Shown one piece after another: positions 56,387 through 64,000 of a stretch of DNA of 64,000 nt (position 1 is its first letter; the number at the start of each line of letters is the position of its first letter). The position numbers were made by a program, and so were the translations under genes. This DNA comes from Diphasiastrum complanatum (lineage: Eukaryota; Streptophyta; Lycopodiopsida; Lycopodiales; Lycopodiaceae): positions 14,079,221 through 14,143,220 of the forward strand of contig CM055097.1 of NCBI GenBank assembly GCA_029204225.1. The letters run 5' to 3'. The notes below the pieces were generated by a model that worked only from the letters and a program-made list of their open reading frames with translations, did not search any database and was not told the origin of the DNA.

Positions 56387-59305
56387 TCATGAGGTGCAAA
56401 GTATATTGTTGTTGGGTGCAGTTGAGGTGATAGGCAAAATCAAGTCGGGGGGCTTAGGAATGGCCCAAGGGGGAGCAGTCTCCGTGTCGTATCTGTAGTC
56501 GAACAAGAGCTCGGTCCCAGCGGGGATGTCGTGCTTGGCAAAAATGGCCACGCGATGGTCACCCGCCACCATGACCACCCTGGAATCGCAGTTGGGGTCC
56601 AGCGAATGGTTGGCGAATTTGAGCTTCGACCCCTTTCGGAAAGCGTCGATGACGTGGCGGTCATTTAGGTTGAACAGAAAGGCGGTCTCGCGGTCGAAAA
56701 CGCGACCCCGACGGTCGGCTTCCCGGTGGGAAATGAGCTCTCCCGTGTATTCGCCAATCAGATCGTTGCGTTTCAGGTCCACGTGGCAGAAGACTCCCCA
56801 CCCTGCCACGTCGGATCGCCCCATCAGCAGCTTGGCGTGCTGATGCAGCAGGAGCTTCATGTTCTTGCAAATGGGCCTTCTCTTCCTGCTGCCACCACAA
56901 GAAGAAGAAGAAAGAAAGGGAGAAAATGGCGCCGGCGATGGCGATGGCGAGGAGAGGGAGGGGGGTTCGTTATCGCCGCAGCCGAGCCAGCAGTTTGTGC
57001 ACACATCCGGATCGCATTCTCTGCTGGCTGCCAAGCAGGGGCAATGCTTGGTGTTGCATTGGCTTCTGGAACAGTGGCAGCCTTTGAATCTGTTCCAGCA
57101 TTTGTGAGCAGAGCAGGCGCAGTATTTCTCGCAGAAGCTGCCTTCCGTGCAGGCGCAGATCCCTGGCGTGCATCTGCCCTCGCAGGCGCACGGCACGTAG
57201 CGTCTGCTCAGATGCCCTATGAATCTGGGGTCCCGCAGGTCGGTTTTGCTCAGATCTGTGTATTTTGGTTTCTTTCTGGATCGTTCCTTAATTGGCTGTG
57301 TGAGATGATGATGCTCCTTTTCAGTGAAGCTGTCGTCGCTGAGATATGCATCCTCCTGGGAATTGTTGGAGGTTTCTGTTCGGTATGGGATCTTGATCAA
57401 ATCTGGGCTGTAGCTGCTTTTGTCAGGGAAACCTGGCCAGTGACGACGGTATTCAGAAACATCGAAGCAGGTTTTCAATCCTTTGAGCATGTTTCGTGCG
57501 ATCAAACAGTTGTCGTCTCCAAACACTGCCACGCCTTTGTGGAACAGATCTCTTTCAAAGACACTCCAGCTTGGTAGCGAGAGCTTACTCCTTTTGAGGC
57601 CGTTTGCTTCAACATTTTCGTAAATCTTGGAATTTTGTTTACTACTTTCTCTGGATCCGAGCAGTTCTCTTTGATCCTTGTTGGTTGGCTTAGCGTTTTC
57701 TCTAGGATTTAGATCCACAAATGTTTCACCGACAGTATCTAATTCTGTCGTGCAATGACTACTAATTGATGGCTCACCTTTGATTGCTTCTACGTCGGAT
57801 CTTTCGCCCACGTGTCTAGGCTCTTCATCACCAACCTCTGAAGTGAACAGTGTTATCTGCAAATTACTGTCCAAGCTTAGAGATGATCCTTTTCCAAGTT
57901 TCTCTCTAGATTCTGATGGAGAATTGTCCATTGCTTGTTGCTGTCTCTGAGTGCTGCTTACCCCAGACTGATCCGGATTCTTAACAGGGAATTCTCTAAT
58001 TGACACCATATCAGAACTTTTATGGGTGCTGCTCCTATCCAAGCATTTGCTGCCAGTCCGAATATCATCAACAATCTTAGCGCCACTACCGGACAGATCA
58101 ACCTGTGTTTTCACCTCTTGACCGCCACGACCGTCAAAAGCATTTTGGCTTTGAGACCACAAGTAACAATCCGGACCACATGGAATGCTGATCGGTGTTC
58201 CTTCGAATTCACTTTTGCTGTTCCATGGAGGATGAGTTTGAGAGGGATAGACTATTGCGCCATCTCTGCACAGGCCGTGGAGCTTGCAGTTGAATATGAG
58301 ACATCTCCGACAAAAACACAAATCATACGGAAGAATTGCTTGAGCCAGACTAATGTCACTTCTCCTCGTCAAGCTCGCTTCTCCAATCTCTCTTGAATCA
58401 CTCTCATCAGCAGCATCCTGTTTGTCCAGATTTAAAGTAGAACTAAACGCGCGTTTTCCTGCATCATGATCACTTGCTTCAACTTTGTCATTATAGTTCC
58501 TTTCTTTTGAGCTCAGTACTAAGCAATATCTCTCTTCGATGGCATCTTTGTTCAATTTAAAAAAGCGACTGAGTTCATTGAGCACTTCAATTCCCGATCC
58601 ATGCTTTTTGATCACTCTCTCTATGATGAAATCTATTGTTTTGCTGAAACGAGGCGACGGCGGTCCATAAGCCGTGACTGCTTCTTCTTCACTATCGCTG
58701 CAAAAACATGTCTCACAGCCTTCGTAGTAAATTCGACGCCTGCTCTTAATAGAATCCCTCGCTCCCATTAGTCCATTCGTTCTTGTGTATATCCAGCTTG
58801 TAAAGGGAGGCAACCTCTCCACGGCTGACAGTACTTCAGGAACAATGATAATCTTCCCATCTGCGTCGCTGTTGGACTCAACAAAATCAGAATCAACAGA
58901 TTCGCCTTCTTCGTACACACACACTTCATGGCAGAATATGTCGGCATCACCTTGGTTATTATCAAACTGATCGGGATCTGATCTTGCCTTGTAGATGGTA
59001 ATAAATCGATTCTCAGCAGCAACTTTCTTTTCCTCTGCAGGTTTACATACGCCTTGAGATTGCTTCACAAGATCATCCACGCAATATTTCACCCTTTCTT
59101 CATTCCTCTTCACCCTTTCCTTCACATAAGCACATCGCAGCGCCTCAACTTTCCTCTTCAAATACTGCAAGGTACGAGAAACATCTTCCAGTTGGCTAGC
59201 TTTCCTGCTATAATGCCGCTTTCCTCCATTCAAGCTTCCATCAGCTTCCACTGCAGCATCCCCATGCTTCCCCACGGCATTCTTCAGTGGGCGAACTTCA
59301 AACAT
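56387..59305 (-). CDS. E(z)/CLF-like histone H3K27 methyltransferase, intronless
   Basis: The product is the catalytic subunit type of Polycomb Repressive Complex 2, which methylates H3 Lys27 in the nucleus. All domains lie in one 972-codon frame: an N-terminal helix (about 40-75, SRTLQYLKRKVEALRCAYVK), CETCFCSDSEEE, a cysteine-rich MCSS-like part (YDLCFCRRCLIFNCKLHGLC), a SANT-like part near 580-625 (WSVFERDLFHKGVAVFGDDN), a CXC domain near 708-781 (CACEGRC, GCHCSRSQC, ECDPDVCTNCWLGC) and SET near 827-939 (GWGVF, GEYTGELISHREADRRG, FANHSLDPNC, ELLFDYRY). An in-frame TAA precedes the ATG. Plant relatives such as CLF and SWN carry many introns, so this looks like a retrocopy. A Ser/Pro-rich linker lies between CXC and SET. 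Confidence 0.93.
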   Translation of the reverse strand: MFEVRPLKNAVGKHGDAAVEADGSLNGGKRHYSRKASQLEDVSRTLQYLKRKVEALRCAYVKERVKRNEERVKYCVDDLVKQSQGVCKPAEEKKVAAENRFITIYKARSDPDQFDNNQGDADIFCHEVCVYEEGESVDSDFVESNSDADGKIIIVPEVLSAVERLPPFTSWIYTRTNGLMGARDSIKSRRRIYYEGCETCFCSDSEEEAVTAYGPPSPRFSKTIDFIIERVIKKHGSGIEVLNELSRFFKLNKDAIEERYCLVLSSKERNYNDKVEASDHDAGKRAFSSTLNLDKQDAADESDSREIGEASLTRRSDISLAQAILPYDLCFCRRCLIFNCKLHGLCRDGAIVYPSQTHPPWNSKSEFEGTPISIPCGPDCYLWSQSQNAFDGRGGQEVKTQVDLSGSGAKIVDDIRTGSKCLDRSSTHKSSDMVSIREFPVKNPDQSGVSSTQRQQQAMDNSPSESREKLGKGSSLSLDSNLQITLFTSEVGDEEPRHVGERSDVEAIKGEPSISSHCTTELDTVGETFVDLNPRENAKPTNKDQRELLGSRESSKQNSKIYENVEANGLKRSKLSLPSWSVFERDLFHKGVAVFGDDNCLIARNMLKGLKTCFDVSEYRRHWPGFPDKSSYSPDLIKIPYRTETSNNSQEDAYLSDDSFTEKEHHHLTQPIKERSRKKPKYTDLSKTDLRDPRFIGHLSRRYVPCACEGRCTPGICACTEGSFCEKYCACSAHKCWNRFKGCHCSRSQCNTKHCPCLAASRECDPDVCTNCWLGCGDNEPPSLSSPSPSPAPFSPFLSSSSCGGSRKRRPICKNMKLLLHQHAKLLMGRSDVAGWGVFCHVDLKRNDLIGEYTGELISHREADRRGRVFDRETAFLFNLNDRHVIDAFRKGSKLKFANHSLDPNCDSRVVMVAGDHRVAIFAKHDIPAGTELLFDYRYDTETAPPWAIPKPPDLILPITSTAPNNNILCTS

Positions 59306-59678
59306 GTTACAATATTACCATATGATATATTGATCTACAACATTATCAAATTATATTATCTCCTGACATGCTACAATTATATCATACGATGATAAGATCT
59401 ACAGGCGGTCAATTTTTCTCTTTGCTTATTTGAAAGAATCCTGTTGATCCAGGATTCGATCCATGTCGCAATCAACAAAGCACTCTCGGATAAATTTACG
59501 TCGTAATCTAAATCTTCTCTGATCACCATCCGTACATCAGTCGATCTACCTCCTGATCAATTATGCAAAACTAAATCTATCCATTGCACAGCAGAATTAC
59601 AGCTTTCTGCAATAGAAGATTCTCTCTCTCTCTTCCCCCATTCATCCCAGTGCGAGGAAATCGAAAGGCGAACTCTGT

Positions 59679-59719
<41 letters not shown>

Positions 59720-59990
59720 CATTCAAGTGCGAGGAAATCGAAAGGCGCACGAGAGAGAGAGATGAGACGGAAGGAGAGAGGAATGGACAAAGGCACCCAG
59801 GCAGAAAGCGCCCCAACAGATCTGCAACTAGTGAATCCCCCCCCCCTCCCAACGCCCGCGCCCCTCTTTCCCTTTCCCTTTCCCTGTCGGTCAGACTTGA
59901 AGGCAATGCCCTCGGTTCTACTCCTTAAATCTAGAAATTTGAGAGAGGTGCCATTTAACGAGATGCCTCTAAACTAGGGGTAGATTTCAA
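59306..59990 (-). promoter_or_regulatory. Upstream region of the E(z) gene with GA repeats
   Basis: Upstream of the start codon lies a (GA)n run (CT on the + strand, 59682-59714) and shorter GA blocks at 59619-59632 and 59749-59763. A 30-base unit (GTGCGAGGAAATCGAAAGGC) occurs on both sides of the long run, at about 59651 and 59728. GA repeats bind BPC/GAGA factors in plants, and those can recruit PRC2. A C9 run follows at 59838. No TATA box stands out. Confidence 0.45.
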
Positions 59991-59999
59991 GAGTAGGTT

Positions 60000-61249
60000 A
60001 AGGACTGATCACATGGCACCCTCACACATGTGAAATCAGCATAAGCTCCATCACTTTTTGTAATCAGCATAAACTCCATCACTTTTTGTATACGCTCTTT
60101 TTGCAACTCATTCTACACATAAAAAATTGGACAGCTGAAGATTTTTGGAGGTTTCATTGACTAGCTTATGTAATCTTCCATTTGAATGCATGTCTTTGAG
60201 TTCAATGCTTTAGTAATCAGTTGTACTTTTCTCAGCTCTTTGTCCATACAGTAGCTTGTACTTCACACGTGTGAAGCTGTTTTGGTCATTTAACACTTGT
60301 TTTTTTATTGTTCTTGCTTGCTAGTCTACATTGTGTCTTCAATACTGATGGAAATGAAGGTAGCAATGCATCCAATCCCTCTTGTGGGTTTATTAGATCC
60401 AATTAAGATCCAAAAGTTTTAGATCTTCACACTTTGGCCCACAAACACATAGGGTCCATGATTACGTGCCACTTGGCAAAAGCTTTGGCCTAGTGTTTGC
60501 ATATAAGGGCACATCGTTTAATCTCGTCCATGAGGTCTCTGTATTTTCAAAATTCCATCTGCGAGGGCTTCGTATTTTGAGCATTGAAATCTACAACCAG
60601 TGAAACAAGTTATAGAAAAAGATGAGGTCTTACCATTAAGTAATAGGAAGTGGGGATCATCAAACTCAATTTGGACGGTCAATCCATGTAAAGTTTGAGC
60701 TAACACACGATATGGATTGATGCAATGTATTGGCATTCATCCATATAAGAAGGTTCATTCAATTTTGTTGTTGAGATAAAAGCATACCTCAAGCCACATG
60801 GGCCTTTGATAGCCAATGAGCAATTTTTATTGGGGGAGCACAACTACCAATCTAATTTTTTCCAAAATATGTGCTGGATAAATACAATACAAAGTTGATA
60901 CATATATCGTATTGAATAGCTGGGGCTTTTTTTGCCAATTTTTTAGATTGCTTAAAAAGTAGAACGGGGCAGCGATTTTGCGGGCCACCATTTTTGTTAA
61001 GAGGTCAATTATGCTTTTCAAATGCAGGCTCTGTTTCATAATTGTCATGTGGAAAAAGCCAAACCATCCATTATGCAATGGAAGGAGCCCGGGCAGATGG
61101 CATTTTGCATGGCAACTAACTACACAGGCTCAGCTGAGTCCAAGAATTGGTACTACATCATTTCCCTAATGATGCAGTGTTGTAAAGTTACCTTTACAAG
61201 CTTTACTTCCGGCGCCACCATTGTCCCCGGAGCTAGCAACGCCCCTGCC
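60000..61249. other. Unassigned DNA with a 28-base tandem repeat
   Basis: At 60038-60092 the unit ATCAGCATAAGCTCCATCAC followed by TTTTTGTA occurs twice in tandem with one mismatch. TTCACACGTGTGAA is at 60261-60274, and CTCACACATGTGAAAT at 60021-60036. In between I see no domain that I trust; 60518-60736 and 61022-61303 have short open stretches only. Confidence 0.4.
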
Positions 61250-62150
61250 GCTCCTGGCGCCACTGTGACCAGAATCCAGCCGGCGCCAAGTTCTTATGGC
61301 TGAAAATCTTGGATCGGTTCTAGCGAAGTCCAGAGAGCTCGGATCGATGTGCAATCACCTCACACGATCTAGGCATGATTAAAGGAAGCCTGGGGATCAA
61401 TAAATTCTAGAGAGAGAAAATAACTTTCTAGAGAGAAAATTCTAGAGAGAGAAAACTTGCTTTACCAGCCTAGGTAAAGTAATTGGTATGAGGGGAGGTG
61501 GTGAATCCCACCAATACTATAGGGGAGTGCGGGTTGCGACTCAGGGCGAGCTCCAACCAAGTCTCAGCCTCCCTTGCTGGAATGTTGTCCTGGCGCCCAC
61601 CTTGGCATGCCAGCGCCCCGGAGACTAGGGTCGGTCACACACTTGAAATGTAACCTTCTCAGATTTATTAATAAAGTGGGATTTTCCTCAAACTGACTCT
61701 GATTACCTTCTGGGTTTCAGTGTTTGGTAAAAGCGCTAGTTATAAGGCCGCTTCAAACTTTTTCATTTGGCACATAGCTGAGGGTCGTATCCCAGGACGC
61801 CAGCGGTATGCCGTCGGGACCATTCGGGCTGTGGCGCCAGTAGTATGCTGTCGGGACCATTCGGTCCAGGAACTGGTTGTCTTCATATCTGTCGCGACTT
61901 GTGGTTCTGAGTGTTCCTTGCATGAACGTGAATGGATTAAGCTCTTGGGGAACAGGCTCTAACCTGTCTTCTGAGTTGGATGGCTTGCTTGGGTGGAAGT
62001 TACCTGTTTATGGTTGTCTTGTCTGGCGTGGCGCCAGGTTGGCTTCCAGCGCTCGTGACGAAGCTTTCAGTCGATTAAGTCTGATGTAAGTCAGACCGCT
62101 TGCTTGGAATTGATGTTACTCGTTTGTAAGGAAGCTTCAAGTTGGTTAAA
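61250..62150 (+). repeat. GGCGCC-rich LTR-like region and leader
   Basis: GGCGCC palindromes recur at 61211, 61257, 61281, 61588, 61831 and 62029. CTAGAGAGAGAAAA occurs at 61409 and 61442. A TTTATTAATAAAG stretch near 61662-61675 followed by a possible ATTTGGCACATAGCTGAGG at 61766 looks like an LTR end and the start of an internal region. 61798-61866 holds two copies of a ~34-base unit (TCGGGACCATTCGG). No protein is readable and no LTR pair is present. Confidence 0.4.
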
Positions 62151-62227
62151 CTTGCAAGATTTGTCTTCAAGGGTCCATCACAACACATGTCAAATCTTTT
62201 GAGATTTTTCATTTAGAAGTCACTTTT

Positions 62228-63469
62228 ATGAAAATAACTTGGATTTATTTTATGTCCTTGGAAAATATTTTGCTTGGAACTTTAGATAAGTTCAAACTTA
62301 TTGTTACGATCCAAGAGAAATCAATCAAGAATAAGGAGCAGCAATCACAAAATGAAAATAGTTTCATTTATGCTATCATGTCAACTTATGAAGAACCATT
62401 TTGCTTTGAAGAGATTTTTGTATCTCAAAGGTGGATTAAGGCAATACTAGTTGAGTGTGATGCCATAAAAGATAGCAAAATATGTTTTTCTTGTAAGCTT
62501 ACATTAGTTATGAAGTCAAGAGAATGTAAATATCTTCATAATGTAGGATCTTTTGGTTTCAATAAGATCATGAATGATGTGTTCATTCATAAAGATGAAA
62601 ATTGTAAATTTTCAATCTTAAAGGCAAGTTGTAAACTTCTTATGAGAATAAGTGAAGCATCCAAAGTGGACACTTATATCCATAAGCAAGTAGTTAGCCT
62701 TATTAAGATGGAAATACCCTTTGATTTCAATATTGAAAAAATCATGCCGAGTTGTGGTGATTTTTGGACTTATGGTTCTAGCATAAGAAATCTTGATAAT
62801 CATAGGAAGTGCATATTGAATGGTCATACTTGTTGTGATCATTATGAGACATGGAGGTCTCGGATTTCCATAAAAAAGGAGCACCATGAGCAAAAGTGAT
62901 TTGTTCACTCATAGTTTGAAAATTTGTATTGAGGCAAATTGTAAACTCTTTATGAGAGTAAGTGAATCATCTTCTAAAGACACTTATTTCCATAATGAAG
63001 TATTTAGCGTCATTGGATCTGAGATTAGCATTGTAAACAAGCATGAAGATATGATGCAAACACTTTGTTATTATAGCATGCATAGTCTTGCCAATTTGGA
63101 TGAGTCTAATTCTCTAAATCGTGGTAACATGATGTTAGATCTTTGTGATCCTAATAAATCAAGAAGAAATCTTTATTTTCTCATGAAGGAGCATGCACAT
63201 GAAGAAGGAGCAAGCCTCAAGGTCAAGCATCTACATGAAAATTGGAAGGAATCAACTTTGGAGGTGCTAAGATGGTGCAAAGCTCTCAAGCTCATCAAAG
63301 ATGTCAACATCAAAGAAGCACTATCATGGATATTGTGATTTCAGATCAACATCAAGCTCATTGGCTGATCTTCACACCTTTTGAACTAGCAAAGACCAAT
63401 TCAACCCATGGAGTCAAGTTCAAGATCATCATGTTTTCCATCAAGCTAGATTTACCAAGCTAGATTTTT
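62228..63469 (+). pseudogene. Family C 3' coding end: RT start and two copies of an unknown domain
   Basis: From an ATG at 62228 the frame reads through a copia RT lead-in (AIMSTYEEPFCFEEIFVSQR, WIKAILVECDAI at about 62390-62470), but the catalytic RT blocks are absent. Then come two copies of the domain also seen at 41680-41964: CKLLMRISEASKVDTYIHKQ (62630-62690) and CKLFMRVSESSSKDTYFHNE (62941-63000). Each is followed by a spaced SxxxNLD and a DxCDxxxxWRxxI-like block. The tail AHWLIFTPFELAKTNSTHG corresponds to PWLVFTSHAYQRIHSM of the first element. One frame change at 62886-62899 and another near 63340 break it. The frame ends 12 bases before the LTR. Confidence 0.7.
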
Positions 63470-63475
63470 GAGGAG

Positions 63476-64000
63476 TGTGAAAAATGCAAAAATAAGTTTG
63501 GTAGAGGCCAAAAATCTTGTATATAGATAAACACACATGTGTGGAGCCTGTTCCCATGTGTGAAAATAGTGTACTTGTCATGTACCATAATCATATAGGT
63601 TGTATATATGATTTAATTCAAGTTCTAGTGGCTAAAAAGGCCAAAAACTAGTTTTCTAGACATATGACACATGGCATCAATCTATTGATTGCATGAGCCA
63701 CATCCTTTGGTTAGGTGTCATATCACATGTGTAGAGGAAAGCTCACATGTGTGAAATAAGCTGAAGTAGGCGAATTTTGACTTCTAGAAGATTTCCAAGT
63801 AGATCTCCATATAGAAGGAAAATGGACCAAAAGTGCTCAAAATCGAAGGTTTTGTCCAAGTGTCAGTTTTGCATGATGAATCATCATATGACAAAGCACC
63901 TTCACACATGTGGGATCAGAGGGATGATCAGTACCACGAGCTCCCACTTATTGTATATATAGAGCCACATTTGGCCATAATCAATGTGAGACACCAATCT
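63476..64000 (+). repeat. 3' LTR of a family C element (runs out of the window)
   Basis: It opens TGTGAAAAATGC directly after the purine run TTTTTGAGGAG, as does the LTR of the complete C element (TGTGAAAAATTGG at 41426, - strand). It contains ACACACATGTGTGG (63531-63544), CCCATGTGTGAAAAT and CTCACATGTGTGAAAT palindromes. The end lies beyond 64000. Confidence 0.8.

Noticed and set aside
56726-57577. 283-codon + strand open frame inside the E(z) gene
   Set aside because: It is antisense to the CXC and SET coding region; every conserved domain is on the - strand.
59440-59480. tRNA-like T-arm wording (ATCCAGGATTCGATCC) upstream of the E(z) gene
   Set aside because: No acceptor, anticodon or D arm can be built around it on either strand.
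60518-60736. Possible gypsy RNase H motif (CSKYEALADGILKIQ)
   Set aside because: No catalytic acidic pattern before or after it, no pol frame nearby; the EALxxGxL match is too short.
61022-61303. 93-codon + strand frame ending in Ala/Pro-rich residues
   Set aside because: The second half is the GGCGCC-rich region read as GAT/APA repeats, and the first half has no known motif or clear start.

Overview
The window looks like nuclear DNA of a land plant with a large, retrotransposon-rich genome. Two host protein genes sit in 64 kb: a split eEF2 gene (27577-35287, + strand, 843 codons, with a 5 kb second intron) and an unusual intronless gene for an E(z)/CURLY LEAF-type histone H3K27 methyltransferase (56387-59305, - strand, 972 codons). 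Plant-type Ty1/copia and Ty3/gypsy LTR elements fill most of the rest. The copia elements prime from a TGGTATCAGAGC-type site (initiator Met tRNA). I cannot place the species; nothing here separates a fern, lycophyte, bryophyte or seed plant.

Layout. 1-1440: copia fragment 'D' (+). 1441-4740: copia family 'A' (-), gag to pre-integrase plus an LTR carrying internal repeats. 4565-5085: a head-to-head A palindrome. 5086-10015: copia family 'B' (-) with its gag start at the wrong end (LTR plus gag N-terminus downstream of RNase H), nested inside a + strand A copy that resumes at 10016-11375. 11666-12537: LTR and RNase H tail of copia 'E' (-). 12677-20397: a long Ty3/gypsy element (-) with gag, zinc knuckles, protease and integrase, RT deleted, and an unrecognised ~890-codon ORF downstream of integrase. 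20398-21740: copia family 'C' gag start and leader (-). 21950-23785: deleted A copy (+). 24661-25115: TTCGCGA array. 25656-26085: gypsy LTR. 26945-35287: eEF2 with a repeated ACGTG promoter module; its intron holds a 229-bp repeat family and a foldback-like element. 38120-38922: copia LTR. 40640-43551: complete non-autonomous C element with LTRs and a TTTGC target duplication. 43557-53957: nested C, gypsy and copia insertions. 56387-59305: the E(z) gene with GA-repeats upstream. 61250-62150: GGCGCC-rich LTR-like DNA. 62228-64000: 3' half of another C element.

How it works together. eEF2 is the cytosolic translocase of translation and looks fully functional. The E(z) protein would be the catalytic subunit of PRC2; its single open exon suggests a retrocopy that has stayed open. 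The most novel material is in the retroelements: a repeated cysteine-containing domain in the C family (41680-41964 and 62615-63200), which I cannot assign to any retroelement protein, and the extra ORF of the gypsy element. Almost every other retroelement reading frame carries stops, frameshifts or deletions. Coordinates of LTR edges are exact only where stated.
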